Shown: positions 25,860 through 37,966 of the stretch, in pieces
How the letters are laid out: each line of letters starts with the position of its first letter
How positions within the stretch are numbered: position 1 is the stretch's first letter
DNA from: Stromatinia cepivora
Taxonomy: Eukaryota > Ascomycota > Leotiomycetes > Helotiales > Sclerotiniaceae
Direction: 5' to 3'
NCBI GenBank assembly: GCA_014898415.1
Contig: RCTD01000009.1
Span: forward strand, 1,178,001-1,242,000
DNA length: 64,000 nucleotides
Translations under genes and position numbers: made by a program
Notes under the pieces: generated by a model
Told to the model about the DNA's origin: nothing
Seen by the model: only the letters and a program-made list of their open reading frames with translations
The model's database searches: none

Positions 25860-27150
25860 AAAAGAAATTTTACAAAAGTATTATCCAAACAAAACAACAA
25901 TTATTAATATCGATTTGAATAAAATTACTCTTCGATTCGATTTAATTAATTATATTATCGAAGCAAATAAAACTATAGATAACTTATTAGTATTTAGAAT
26001 ACAAATTATCCAAAATTATAAATATATATCATTCCAAAATGATCTTTTGCTTTACAATAACCATTTGATAATATCCGATATTAATGACCTTCGAATTTAT
26101 CTTATTCGTGAAATCTATAATTCCATTTCCATTATTTATTCTGGTATAAGCAAAATCTATCTTTTATTATCTTAATAATATTACTAACCCAGAATATATA
26201 ATATTATAATCAAATATATATGCAATTATTATATTTGCAAATATAATTCTATTCTATATAATCGTACTCTTGGTTTATTATATTCATTTTCGATTTTTAA
26301 TCAAATATAACAATACATTATTATAGATTACTACAATTTTAATAAAGATAAATACGGATATAACAATGTTTTAGTTATTATTGATTAATTAATAAAGCAA
26401 ATTATCTCTATATCTTATTACAAATCAATCGATATTCGAGTTTAAGTATAATTATATCTCTACTATATATATTAATATTATAGTCCCTTTGATATTATAA
26501 TATCGGATTGCGGTCTTCAATTTATATTATAATTCTGGAAGGAATTCAATCAAATCCTAGGAACCGATCTCAAATTATCCATTGTTTATTATCCCTAAAC
26601 CGATGATCAAATTGAAATTTATAATCAGTACTTTCAATAGTGGTTAAGATCGTTTGTTAATTATTATCAAGACAATTGATCAGAATTCCTATCTATAATA
26701 GATTACACGCAATTTACTTTTTTATACAATTCCTTAGAAGGGTTTATACCTTATAAAACCCTATATAGGTATACACTGAAATATATATAGAAATAAAAGG
26801 AAAACATTAATAAACCAATAAATAATATAAATATATATGATATCTGTATATATATAGAATATAATAAATTAATTCTTGTATAAACAAAAGAAGATTTATT
26901 ATATATTCAAACCAAAATATCGAAATCCATAAATATTTATTGGCGTAAAATCGATTTCGATATTGGAGATTATATATAATTCAATATAAAAAATTATTTT
27001 ATTTAAAGATTATCCAAAAAGTTGAACTTTCTAATTCAAGAAAGATTCAAGATCATTAATCGATCTAGAAGCTCTTTCAAATTCGAATTTCCGATTATAA
27101 TAAAAATTCATTCTATTTTCCTTTCAGATTGATTATATAAGATATATAAT
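25860..27150 (+). pseudogene. Integrase remnant of Gypsy 2
   Basis: The open piece 25915-26172 covers the region before the zinc finger (decayed YIP, then LRIYLIREIYNS). Downstream the core shows ITYYNFNKDKYGYN-like and DCGLQF (SDRGxQF) segments at about 26,330-26,520 and a decayed TDGQTE segment near 26,600. Stops are frequent. The order and distances match a chromoviral integrase. Confidence 0.65.
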
Positions 27151-27410
27151 GATCCTTTTCCTGATCAGATATTCGAACCATCTCCATTTATTAATATAAT
27201 TGATAATTCGGAATAGAAAATGGAAAAGGTTCTAATAATAAAGAAAGTACGAAAAATCCTATTATACAGAATTTCGTGATTTAATAACAATACCGATCTT
27301 ACCTAATATTCTATTTCCGATCTTAAAATATTATTATACCTCCTATATGATTTTCATTTGGCTAATCCAATATTATTTGATCCTCCCAATCAATTAATTG
27401 ATTAAATAAA
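27150..27410 (+). pseudogene. Chromodomain remnant of Gypsy 2
   Basis: A Pro-rich linker (FEPSPFINI) is followed by KMEKVLIIKKVRK and then NNNTDLT and LANPILFDPP. This corresponds to the chromodomain frame (E-V-E-x-I-L-D-x-R ... W-E-P ... F-H-x-x-N-P) after RIP has removed the Trp codons. Confidence 0.55.
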
Positions 27411-28186
27411 GCTTTATAAAAGCAAAAAGAATAATTATAATTATATAAATAACAATTCATCTATAAAATCAAGGGAAAGAAAAGTATTCTTTAATTTAGC
27501 AGATTAGATATTATAATTTTATAATAATATATATACATACAATTATAAAAGAATCAAAAACCCATACAAATTCGAGGGAATTTGATTATATATATATATA
27601 ATCTAAACTCTATATAACAAACGAACTACTATCACCAAAATAATACGAAAATAATATATTTCAAAAAAACTTATATCTATAATCATTTCAAAAATTATAT
27701 AAAAAGAAGCTTGAATATAATAAAAACGAAATATAATGTTACCCCTATCGATTTCATTCAATTTGATTGATTTGGTTAATTTGATCGATTAACTTGATCG
27801 ATTAACTTGATCGATTTCGGAATTGATTATATTAACCATCCATCATCATTATATTATAATTCAACCTCCTTCCCTTTTCTATTAAAACTTTTTTCTTTTA
27901 GAGATTCCCTAAATCAAAGAGAATATAAATCAATATTAATTTAATCAATTGATAAACGATTTGATCGATTTAATCAATTCATTTGTTATTTTGATCAATT
28001 TAATCAATTTAATCAATTATTTTGGTCAATTTGATCAATTTCCAGTAAATTAACCAAATCGACCAAAATAACCAATCTAATTGATTTAAAGCTTATAAAC
28101 CTTTACAAAACCTGATTTCCGATGAAATAACAATGAAACAAAGGAATGAAATATTCGAAGGCGAGTTTTTCCGAAGAAAAGAATAA
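27410..28186 (+). other. 3' non-coding part of Gypsy 2 with GATCAATT-type repeats
   Basis: No frame is open here on either strand. At 27755-27825 and 27940-28085 the sequence is made of short imperfect repeats of TTGATCRATTWAATCAATT type. Unlike Gypsy 1, no antisense ORF can be made out in the corresponding position. Confidence 0.5.
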
Positions 28187-28468
28187 TATTACGAATTATA
28201 AATCACAGAAGGCAAATTATATGATATTCTTTATCTCTCATATCAATTTATGAGTTAATCATCTATATACATACATTACAAATCATACAATTTAATATAA
28301 TAAAATAATAACCCTAATAACATATATATATAACCCTGTAACCTATAAATGAATATTTGTATATATATATCTAGTTGTTTTTTACAAGCTATAGTTCTTT
28401 AGTTGTAGATTCTAAGGAACATAATTGACCCTGTTTATTCAGCTCTACTACGGCTCTTGTGCGTCACA
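28187..28468 (+). repeat. 3' LTR of Gypsy element 2
   Basis: This 282-bp copy starts TATTACGAATTATAA, the transition-decayed form of TGTCACGAATCGTGA. It is followed by the target duplication TCTAT. Confidence 0.92.
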
Positions 28469-29299
28469 TCTATAGTCTACAATCAATCTTTTAATACTAT
28501 CCTTTTTGGGTATCTATATAATTGGATTTATTATTTGGTATATAAATTCTCTAATCTATCCCTTAATCAAATTATCATCGATATATTCTTTAAACGTTTT
28601 TAGTTTGTTAATTGATATTGAATAAATTAGGATATATATAAGTACCTTGTCTTCCTTCAATATTATTTTATAATTCTATAACTTGTATTCCAATAAAGTT
28701 TTATAAATCCTGAATTCCTTAAAAATATATTTATATTTCTTTTATTATTCTAATATTATAAATTCCTTTACCTTGATTATGATTTTGTGTTATATCATTG
28801 ATTTCTGCATTTATAAAGGAGGTATATTGTTTTTCACTTTGAATAAAGGATTCTGAATTAGGTATCCTATATCATCAATATTGTTTACATTCAATTCTCT
28901 TTGGTATATATCATATCTCAAAGATATCTTAAACATATCATTGTAATTGTTCTTATATTGATCGAATATTATAATCTCTTATAATCAATTTATTTTAGGA
29001 TTGTATATCTTTAATTATAGCATCCCTAAAATGATCTATTATTAATTTAATAATATAATATCAAACTATATAACCTCCGAATATTAATTTATATTCATTT
29101 ATATTGATTATATCTCCTATAAAATATTCTCATCAAATCCTATTAATTATCTATCAATTAATTACAATTGATAAGGTTTTTATTTCTTTTGAAATAATAT
29201 TTCCAAGTATTTTGTAGTTTCTAGTACAATAAAATTTCCTATAACTTTTGAATCTATTATAACTGATTGTATTTATTCATTTATCTTGATTTTGTAATA

Positions 29300-29760
29300 T
29301 ATCTATCCTATTTATCCTATAGCATTCAATTATAATATAATTTACTCGTCCAAATCATTCTAAACTCCTTTGTTAGCAAATGTTACATATTGGGGTTCTT
29401 CATTATTTAGGTAAACTGCATTCATCCCCATCCTAGTTTTGCTATCGAGTAGATCTTTCCTGTGTATCTTCGGAATTCCATAGCATACTTCAATGCTGAT
29501 CCTATCTGCTTAAAATTGAAGATCTTTTCTTCCACTATCTCTAACTCATTGGAATTTCCAAAGATTTTATGAATCTCTATTTTAAATCTTTCAAAATTAT
29601 TAAAGATTATTTGGATAGATTATATATAATTCTAATCGGTATATTCGAAATAATTATACAAATATAACTGGATCTATTTGATTACTTCTCCTTTAAAATA
29701 TAATACAATCTATACACTCTTGAATTTTATAATAGTGAACTTGTCCTTATTGAATCGGAA
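29300..29760 (-). pseudogene. Gag remnant of the minus-strand Gypsy element
   Basis: The minus strand reads NNFERFKIEIHKIFGNSNE, then IVEEKIFNFKQIGSALKYA and EFRRYTGK. This matches the gag pattern of Gypsy elements: F-x-x-x-F-x-E...FGD...A...KL-x-x-L-x-Q-x-x-S-x-x-x-Y-x-x-x-F. It is the best preserved piece of that element. Confidence 0.65.
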
Positions 29761-29794
29761 ATAGATTTCTAACTGTAAAAAAAAACATATCAAA

Positions 29795-29904
<110 letters not shown>

Positions 29905-30182
29905 TTCTATATATAATAAATGTAAATATAAAGATTTGATTTGAATAATAAATTTGAAAGATCTACAAAAAAAAAAAAAAAACTAAAAAAAAAAAAAAAA
30001 TAATATCTTTTTGAATATGAAATAAAAAAAATTCTTTTATATCAAAGTTTTTTAAATGATTTATTAATATAATAATATATTTGATTAAAATAATTCAAAA
30101 TTATAAAATTTATAAAAACTATGAAAATTATAAAAATAATTAAAATAATGAAAGTTATAAAAACTATAAAAGCTATAAAAGT

Positions 30183-30464
30183 TGTCACGAATCGTGAACC
30201 ACAGGAGGCAAACCACGTGATACCCCTTATCTCCCATATCAATTTATGAGCTGATCATCTGTGCGCATGCGTTACGAATCATACGATTTAATATGGTAAA
30301 ATGGTAACCCTAATAACGCATACGCACAACCCCGCAGCCCACAAATGGGTATTTGTATATATATATCTAGTCGCTCCTTACGAGCCATAGTTCTTCAGTT
30401 GTAGATTTTAAGGAACATAATTGACCCTGTTTATTCAGCTCTACTACGGCTCTTGTGCGTCACA
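30183..30464 (+). mobile_element. Solo LTR of the Gypsy 2 family
   Basis: This 282-bp copy is flanked by the perfect 5-bp duplication AAAGT (30178-30182 and 30465-30469), so it arrived as a complete element and recombined to a single LTR. It keeps many G/C positions that both LTRs of Gypsy 2 have lost, so it is a good reference for the undecayed LTR. It sits inside an older AT-rich array of 9-bp-like units (about 30,090-30,182). Confidence 0.93.
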
Positions 30465-30700
30465 AAAGTTATAAAGAGACTGTTGTAATTTAATAAATAT
30501 CATTTTAAATACTTCAAAATATTAATTGAAAAAAGGAATTAATATTATTAAGAAAAATATTTCTTTATAATAAAATAATAATACTTTAATAAATTTAAAG
30601 AAATTTCATATTTTCTTTATATTCTTTAATATAAAATTCATAAATCATTATGAATCTTCAAATATTATATTCGAATTCATATAATACTATTAATACTATA

Positions 30701-30800
30701 ATAATATTATTCGTACTACGATCATATAATATTATTCGTACTACGATCATATAATATTATTCGTATTACGATCATATGATATTATTCGTACTACGATCGA
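30701..30800. repeat. 25-bp tandem repeat, four copies
   Basis: Four head-to-tail 25-bp units containing ATTATTCGTACTACGATC; copies 1 and 2 are identical, copy 3 has one C-to-T change, and copy 4 diverges at its ends. Confidence 0.95.
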
Positions 30801-30873
30801 AATCATCAATACAGGAGTATTGAATAAAGAACCTTTATGATATTAATCAAGATAATTGAAATGATGAACCTTT

Positions 30874-32549
30874 TGTGACGAACCCAACGAGCGTTTAAAG
30901 ATCAACCTTAGAATTAAAAGCTACAGAGCTAAAGAGAGTGTGCTACGAAGCTATATATATGATCGGCTCGAAGCTTAATACTATACTAACTCGATCGGAT
31001 GCGATCATATGTATCTCGTGACACTACCCCCTTCTTCTGAAAAGTTCGCTTCGAATTCACTTAAAATGAATAACTTAAATACAAAATAATCATTAATCTT
31101 CTTTTGATAAAAATGCCTGATATACAGATTACATTATAATCAACGAATATACATCCATTGTACCATATACCTCCTCTAAGCGATCTTCAAAATATCGGCT
31201 ATTGATCATCTCTTCTAGATCTTTATCATCATTGTTTTCGGGTTCAGTAATCAGTATAATAACCGAAACAGGCTCTTATCGATCTCGAACTCCTTGATAC
31301 GGATCTAACGGATAGACTTATATCCAATAGGAAATACTTCTATATTATATACATTTATTTTGCTTGCACAAGAAAGTTCTTTCAAAAAAAGAAAACTCAG
31401 ACACTCATACACAGAATAGAATCAAAGTACGATCGGATTTGTCCGATTAAATATCAAAAGAACTAAAGGTATTAATAACATTAAGGTTACTAATATCCAT
31501 TGAATCGTAATTCCGAGAATAAAATGGATTCTACAATATATATAAGGCTTTAGGCTTATTAGAATAGAATAATGCAAAGAATTCATTCGCTATACAAACA
31601 GCTAGTTGTTATATAACCTGAACAAAATCGGGATAGGAATAAAGAAGAAAAAGTTATTAAGAAAGATGATTTCTAAGAGTAGTATTGAGTTTATTACGAA
31701 AGATTAAGATTTTATTCGAATCGGATCAATTCTGATTTTTGACTTTGTAAAGAATCCTTTCGAATTTTGTAATATAGGTATATAAAGAATCGATTCCTTA
31801 TTTGAAAATGAATAACTTATCTTCGGTTTCTTGAACTTTATTCGAATTGTTGTAAATGTATATAAATTGATCTAGAATCATTATATAATCTAAAGGAATG
31901 TTTTGATCAAAAGAAAAAAGCTGAAATAATATTATAATTTATACATAAAATTCGAGATTGAAATAAATATAATAAAATTGAACTATAAAGTCGCCGATTG
32001 CAATGCTGTCTACTTGTAGTTTCGTTCGAATCAAGAAAAGCCAGGTATCGAACTTTTGAAAACTACTATTGAACTTTTCAAGATCAAGGAAAAAGGGTTT
32101 CGGATGAGAATGAGTATGAACAGTAGAAATGTATTCGAGAATCAGAAAGTGTAGAAACGAGATTTCATCCTGCTAACGAATCACTTTGCCACGAAGTTTT
32201 GTAATCGTAAGGTTTATCGAATCGTAATCCATAACTTAGAAATTAAGGGTAAGAAAAAAGACAATATTTTCGAATAATATCAAGAAAATCCATATACAAA
32301 TAAGAGAACAAAAGCGATATACCTAAATAGGAGCAAACGGAATATACATAAATATATACAAATATTATTCCATTTCTTATCTGAAAGAGTTTTTAATAAT
32401 GTAATAAACCCAATAAGCATTTAGAGATCAACCTTAGAATTAAAAGCTACAAAGCTAAAGAGAATGTACTACGAAGCTATATATATGATCGGCTCGAAGC
32501 TTAGTACTGTACTAGCTCGATCGGACGCGATCACGTGTATCTCGTGACA
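30874..32549 (-). mobile_element. Gag-only LTR retrotransposon (TR-GAG-like), copy 2
   Basis: This is 1,676 bp, identical in length to copy 1, with 150-bp LTRs (30874-31023 and 32400-32549) and the perfect 5-bp duplication CCTTT (30869-30873 and 32550-32554). Read on the minus strand, a purine tract (CAGAAGAAGGGGGTAG) precedes the 3' LTR. It is less decayed than copy 1. Coding capacity is a single minus-strand Gag. No RT, integrase or protease motif exists, so it depends on another element for mobilisation. Confidence 0.92.
31095..32232 (-). pseudogene. Gag remnant of gag-only element, copy 2
   Basis: An ATG at 32232 starts MDYDSINLTITKLRGKVIR, followed by a TAG that is CAG or similar in an undecayed state. 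The frame continues through FLDLEKFNSSFQKFDTWLF, the retrotransposon gag start motif, and on to an acidic segment near 31,240. The ATG is lost in copy 1. Several stops, mostly at Gln or Trp positions, break the frame. I judge this to be one protein of roughly 370-380 residues when intact. Confidence 0.6.
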
Positions 32550-32838
32550 CCTTTATTCAAATCGACGAATAAGAATAAGATATTGATATATGAAAGAATT
32601 CGAAAAGAGCATATAGGAAGACTATACTCTTAATATTGAAGGAAAAGAATCTAAATCCAAATATTATTCAGTATTATTAGTTGTATACAATACAATACCC
32701 TTATACAATTCTATATTATTATTATAACTTCATAATTGCTTATTCCATTATAGTCTTCGAGCCACTACTTCCAAATTATAAGATTTATCACCTTCAAATA
32801 CGTGACCTCCAACAGAGACTAAAAGCGAATAATAAAAC

Positions 32839-33177
32839 AAGTAATAAAAGTAATAAAAGTGATAAAAGTGATAAAAGTAATAAAAGTGATAAAAGTGATA
32901 AAAGTAATAAAAGTAATAAAAGTGATAAAAGTAATAAAAGTGATAAAAGTAATAAAAGTAATAAAAGTAATAAAAGTAATAAAAGTAATAAAAGTAATAA
33001 AAGTAATAAAAGTAATAAAAGTAATAAAAGTAATAAAAGTAATAAAAGTAATAAAAGTAATAAAAGTAATAAAAGTAATAAAAGTAATAAAAGTAATAAA
33101 AGTAATAAAAGTAATAAAAGTAATAAAGTAATAAAAGTAATAAAAGTAATAAAAGTAATAAAAGTAATAAAAGTGAT
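32839..33177. repeat. 9-bp minisatellite (AGTAATAAA)n
   Basis: There are about 37 tandem 9-bp units. The first third mixes AAAAGTGAT and AAAAGTAAT units; the rest is homogeneous AAAAGTAAT apart from one 1-bp deletion near 33125. A nominal open frame (32681-33229) reads Asn-Lys-Ser repeats and is an artefact of the array. It marks the right border of the AT-rich block. Confidence 0.95.
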
Positions 33178-36100
33178 TTGGCAGTGGCCTACTACATGGC
33201 CGACCGTAGGAAGTTGTGTAGCTATTTAAGACAAATAAAACCTGTTCGTGCAACAACATTTATATACAAGAAGACTTTCAAATAACATTACGAGGCAAAG
33301 TTGAAGGTGTTTCCACACTAAGAAAAATGATTCTTCATGCCGCAATCTAATGAATTTTATACCGCAGTCTTGTAAAATCAATCTCCCGGCGCAGGGATTA
33401 ACAATCGGCGAGCAAAATTGACCGCAGTGGAAATTGACCAAACGGTGGTGATTTGGGACGATGGTATGGACACCAGTTGATTTGGTCAAGATTTATATGT
33501 GGCAAAAATAGTACTTCCACACCGCACAGAGAGGGCTATACCCATTATTTATCAAGATCCTGATGAATATCTGATGCTGTGGATGCAGCTGTCAAGCAAT
33601 TGACTTACCATATTCTTTTTGTGTATGGAATTGTCTAAAATCCCGAAATAGCTTTCCACAGAGCTTCAACAAGTGTTAGTACGTACGAATATGATTTAGA
33701 AAATGAGTGCTTCCTATTCGATACAACTAGATTGGTCTATATCTTCAAACAAAGTATGATAGAAACATGAGCGCTTTAGAATCGAAAAAGGTTTACTACC
33801 TAATCCAATATTTATATTATCTTTGAGAAAGGGCTGCGCTGATTGCACCTTATTCCGACTTGTGCATCGCCACTCCAAGCGTCAAATTTTTATCAACTTT
33901 GAAATATTGTCATCTGAAATTTCAATTCATGTCCCTCCATTGTGTGCATCCAATTCACATTCATATTCAAACAGTCCTGCATACCGCATATCTTCAACCA
34001 AATTCTTTCAATGCAAATTATGTAATAGTCGACTGGTGCCAATAAGAATCTCAAGGGTTCTCCAGATTTTGGAATTATACATCCAATTATCCTGACCTCT
34101 AGAACAGGGGCGGATGAACTGGCCAAGGCCAAAAGGGCCAAACCAGGCACTTTCGTGAATCGACCATTAACTCTGTGCATCAAAGGGCTTCAAACTAAAC
34201 TATTTTCATGGTGATTCAATGATATCATGACATACCAGCCAAAAGGTTTTTGAAAAAGTAAGCAATTCAAGAACTCTGAAATCTAGCCATGGACATTCCA
34301 ATTACTACTTAGAAACTAGAGACTTTATGCATTTCCACTACTTGTATACAAAGATTGTGAATACGGCTGTTATTGCCAGATTGAAAGCTAGAGGAAGAAT
34401 AAAAGAGTAGATGTCCTCTTCATTTCCCATTTATACTGGCGACAGGATCGAAGGCACTTGCTCAAGGCTAAATAGTTCCCTCATGCGTATACTGCATTAT
34501 GCATCCTATGTGAAGACTTTCAAACATTGCACTGTAGAAGAGCTACCCAGAGGGCTAAATAATTCAATATTATCGCCGTTAGGTTAAGTTAGTGTAACTT
34601 GATTTGGCGGCATCGTGTTCGATGAAGTAGTTTAGCGAGCACGGCAGTTTTAGCAATATCTTGTTGTTGATTGACGTAGTACCTTCAAATATAGAGACCA
34701 GCATTTGGTGACGAAGAAATTATGTCATGTTGGGCTTGGGAAACTCCCCATTGAGAATATATGTATGCTGGTGATAGTTTAAGAATGGAAAGATGTTAAG
34801 CTTCTCCAGTGCCCTTTCTAGGACCAATTCTTCATCTTACTTGTGCATTCCAGACTCGAACAGGGAAAGGAGACCTTTGTGTAATTAATTGAGAAATGAG
34901 ATGATGAAAAGTGCTCTTTCCTTCGCCTCAAGAATCAATTGGAATCCTGACAGATGAACCAACATTCCACTATCACCCAGTCAAACACCCGAGATTCCAA
35001 ACATTTTGCCCAAACACACTTCAAAACATAATAGCATTATTCAAAACCACCTCAAATCAAACAAACAAGCGCCTGAACAGAGCCCTAAATTAAAATGTGT
35101 TCAAAATAAGACGAGGCAACCCATGATCAAAGTCCGCCTTACAGCCTTACGGCCTGTTAGCCCAACACTCTAGACATGGGTCGCGACATGCATCAGCTGT
35201 AACATCGCCCGCCACTGGCAGAAACAACGATTTGGAATCCCCAAATTTTGACATCTGAACATGCCCAATGAGTATGAGATCCAAAGTGAAAAGAAAGGCT
35301 TTCCTAAACATTCGTTGGCATCGCAAAACATACTTAGTGCAGCGTGCCTGACACGTCAGCTTCCAATGCAGTATCCAGCTCGTTTTGCTTACCGTAACTC
35401 GCTCTGAGGCTTGAGTACAGCTCATCATAGACTCGCATCGACATTTTACGCCCCTGCTTTAGAGATCTCACCGTCACTTACGGCATAGCCCTCGGTTCGT
35501 CTCGATAGTTTCCCCGTTCACCGATTTTCGTCTGCTGGATTTCAACCCCTACTAGAATCACTAGCCACAGACCCATAAAAGTCACAGCCACATCTTCTGT
35601 TCCTGGCCCCCAATTCCCAATCAAATCGTTCAGAGAAGAAGATATGCATTTTTCGGACCCAGCCATCAATTGATGTTTCGTGCATTTGATTTGATATTTG
35701 TGCCTGCCACGACAAAATGCATTCGGTAGTTCGCGGTAGTTGTTTCGGTAGTGTCACGTGAGCACAAGATGATTTGGAAGAACCAGGATAATATGGTTAT
35801 GAAACGACGATGTGGAATGGGCGAAAGTGGAATTTCAGCAGTAATTGTGTGGCTATGTAGAAAACTAAACCTAAAACTACCTAGGTAATAACAGGACGGA
35901 TGTCTTCAATGCGATAGGTGGGCGCATTTGTCCCCAAGAATCTACAACTGCACATATCTCCTGAGTAATTATGGCGTTATATTAGGGAGTCACAGACTTA
36001 GAGATCACAAGCACAGTCTTTACCATAGAATAATAATGAAATGACGCTCCGCTGGCTCTCCGAGGGCCACTGCCGTGGAGGCAGACTATTGAGAGTTTCA

Positions 36101-36573
36101 CAGCATAATATCGTAAAAATTCGTAAATTCGATGGGACCAGATTTGCGACCCCGGTAAAGATTTAAAACCTTTGGGGATGTTAAGGGGGTAAAATAAGGT
36201 CATCGTCATCGAGGGGGCGAATTGATTGATTGATGATTGATGATTGATGATTGATGATTGATGTAGATCATCTGGTTTGATTTGATTTGATTATCATTGT
36301 TGAAGTTTTACTGGTAATGTGCAGAAGTACCTAGTAATGCAGAATATATTAGTATGCATGCATCAAACTAGTGTAAGCGGGTGTCCAATTCATAGAAGCT
36401 TGGTTGGAATCAAGATTATTGAAGCTTCTGTTGCCACGGCGCCAAGATTGAGATATATATGATTTAAGTGGCGGTTATAATTGATTTTCTTGTTGACATT
36501 CCTTGGTTTTAGGGGTCATTCATTCATTGCTTGGAACTTCGGGAACCAAGACTCCAGATTGTGTTGACAAGTT

Positions 36574-36645
36574 GATGACAGTATTGCTGTGAATCGTGAT
36601 GACAGTATTGCTGTGAGTCGTGATGACAGTATTGCTGTGAATCGT
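36574..36645. repeat. 24-bp tandem repeat, three copies
   Basis: Three exact-length units containing GATGACAGTATTGCTGTGA; the middle copy differs by one A/G change. Confidence 0.95.
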
Positions 36646-37585
36646 GAATGGCATTTGGATTTGAAGCATGAAGTAAGTGAATGATGGATGAATCAATGGC
36701 ACACGAAATACTAGGTATTCTCCAATAGATGATTCATTCAGATAACACGGTAACTTCAGTCATAATATAGTGAAACTTCACAACTATTATTGCACAATTT
36801 TGACCATCTTCTCTCATCAAACCTCACTCCTCCATCATAACGCCTCTTAAAATCCTACATAATACAAAATAATCACCGAGGAAACTCAACGACGATAACA
36901 ACATTATCTAGTAATTCATAAATAAGAATTTCTGATATCTTTACTACTCGCAGCTAGAAGCTAGAGAGTCTAGAGATAGGAAACTACTGTACTAGGTAAT
37001 ATAAATCGCAAGATTGCCAAGACTTTGGCTTCACTCCAAAAAGCGGGAGTACAGTTTACTCAATATTAAATTAAATCATCCTTTTTCTTCTTTTTCTTCT
37101 TTTACAAACAATCTGTTAATCATATTTCCCCAACACTTATGGTTTTACATCAAATTTTTCAAAACCACAGCCTTCTATTAGGCCAAACGTCTTTTTCTTA
37201 AATCGACCTAGTACCCGTAAGACCCTTCATCAGCCACAGTTAGCAACGACACTAGGGCAGTAGTTTCGTTCGCTCATAACCAAAAGGAACCTGGCAACGC
37301 GAGCTTGTAAACAGAGAGAGAGAGAGAGAGGGGGGGAGAGAGCGAAAGATCAACAGACCAACACACAAATTCAAATATCGCTGAGCCACCTTTGCTTGCG
37401 ATTCAAATCCAAGAAGGAATAACAACTCACAAGTCGTTTGTCATTTCGCCTCTTTATTACAACATAAGAGTTATTTGCCTATCCTTCGGATTTTGTGAAG
37501 GATACAAACACCCCTTATCACAATATAATATAATTTCGATAATAATCTTAAGTACAAGTACAAGCAAGAGTACACGGACGACGAA

Positions 37586-37630
37586 TTGGAACATTTGGAA
37601 CATTTGGAACATTTGGAACATTTGGAACAT
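37586..37630. repeat. 9-bp tandem repeat TTGGAACAT, five copies
   Basis: Five perfect head-to-tail copies, 340 bp upstream of the exchanger start codon. Confidence 0.95.
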
Positions 37631-37966
37631 CTGAACCCTTAATATTCCAATCAACGAAATCACCTTCATTCAGGAAGATCGCCTCACTTCGAAAAAAGGT
37701 ACTACTCTCATTCGATTCTTTTATCCATATCATCAACCAATTTGGGAGTGAAGCGCCCGTGGGTCTGCAGGAATAATTCAGCTGCATTTACGGTCGTCCA
37801 ACTCATTAAGGCCTCGAGAGCCTGACAGTGCCTTATTATCTGCCTATTCATTTTACTACCTATACGACCGGACTTTCGTACCAGATCCACTCAAGAAGGA
37901 CCAGTATCGCGTCAGCAATTCCCATCCATACATTGTCAGCTTGACACAGCTTGACATTACAAAAAC

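Larger units (their letters stand above)
21388..28468 (+). mobile_element. Full-length Gypsy element 2, nested, RIP-decayed
   Basis: The element is 7,081 bp with 282-bp LTRs (21388-21669 and 28187-28468) and a perfect 5-bp target duplication, TCTAT (21383-21387 and 28469-28473). The purine-rich GAAGAAAAGAATAA directly before the 3' LTR fits a polypurine tract. The plus strand carries gag, protease, RT, RNase H, integrase and chromodomain remnants. It sits inside the RT of a minus-strand Gypsy element and is therefore younger than it. A solo LTR of the same family is at 30183-30464. Heavy transition decay and stops rule out activity. Confidence 0.93.
18799..29790 (-). mobile_element. Decayed minus-strand chromodomain Gypsy element, split by a 7-kb insertion
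   Basis: Reading the minus strand from right to left: a gag fragment at about 29300-29700 (NSNELEIVEEKIFNFKQIG, then a YAMEFRRYTGK-like segment), RT fingers at 28474-28610 ending in the conserved VDYR, then the 7,081-bp plus-strand Gypsy element, then the rest of RT at 20936-21387, integrase zinc-finger remnants at 19994-20194, and the integrase C-terminus/chromodomain linker at 18799-18987 (INIHSIFYISLFE, the decayed IHPVFHVSLLEP motif). The pieces are collinear only if the insertion is removed. Its own LTRs were not identified, so the outer limits are approximate. Confidence 0.75.
33178..37966. other. 4.8-kb stretch without a recognisable gene
   Basis: Composition is normal, but I find no conserved motif, no long frame and no convincing exon chain. 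Features seen are a TGATTGA-type microsatellite at 36219-36262, a 24-bp tandem repeat in three copies at 36574-36645, a (GA)n tract at 37314-37345 and a 9-bp tandem TTGGAACAT in five copies at 37586-37630. The last 500 bp hold the promoter and 5' leader of the Ca2+/H+ exchanger. Confidence 0.5.

Noticed and set aside
32681..33229. 182-codon frame rich in Asn-Lys-Ser
   Set aside because: It is produced by the 9-bp minisatellite; all three frames on each strand are open through the array and it has no start context or domain.
33893..34183. 96-codon minus-strand frame in the 4.8-kb gap
   Set aside because: No domain, no splice partner and no coding-like composition.
35147..35757. Several overlapping minus-strand frames
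   Set aside because: Chance frames in normal-GC DNA, without conserved motifs.
37392..37634. Frame with Trp-Asn-Ile repeats
   Set aside because: It comes from the five TTGGAACAT repeats and has no conserved sequence around it.
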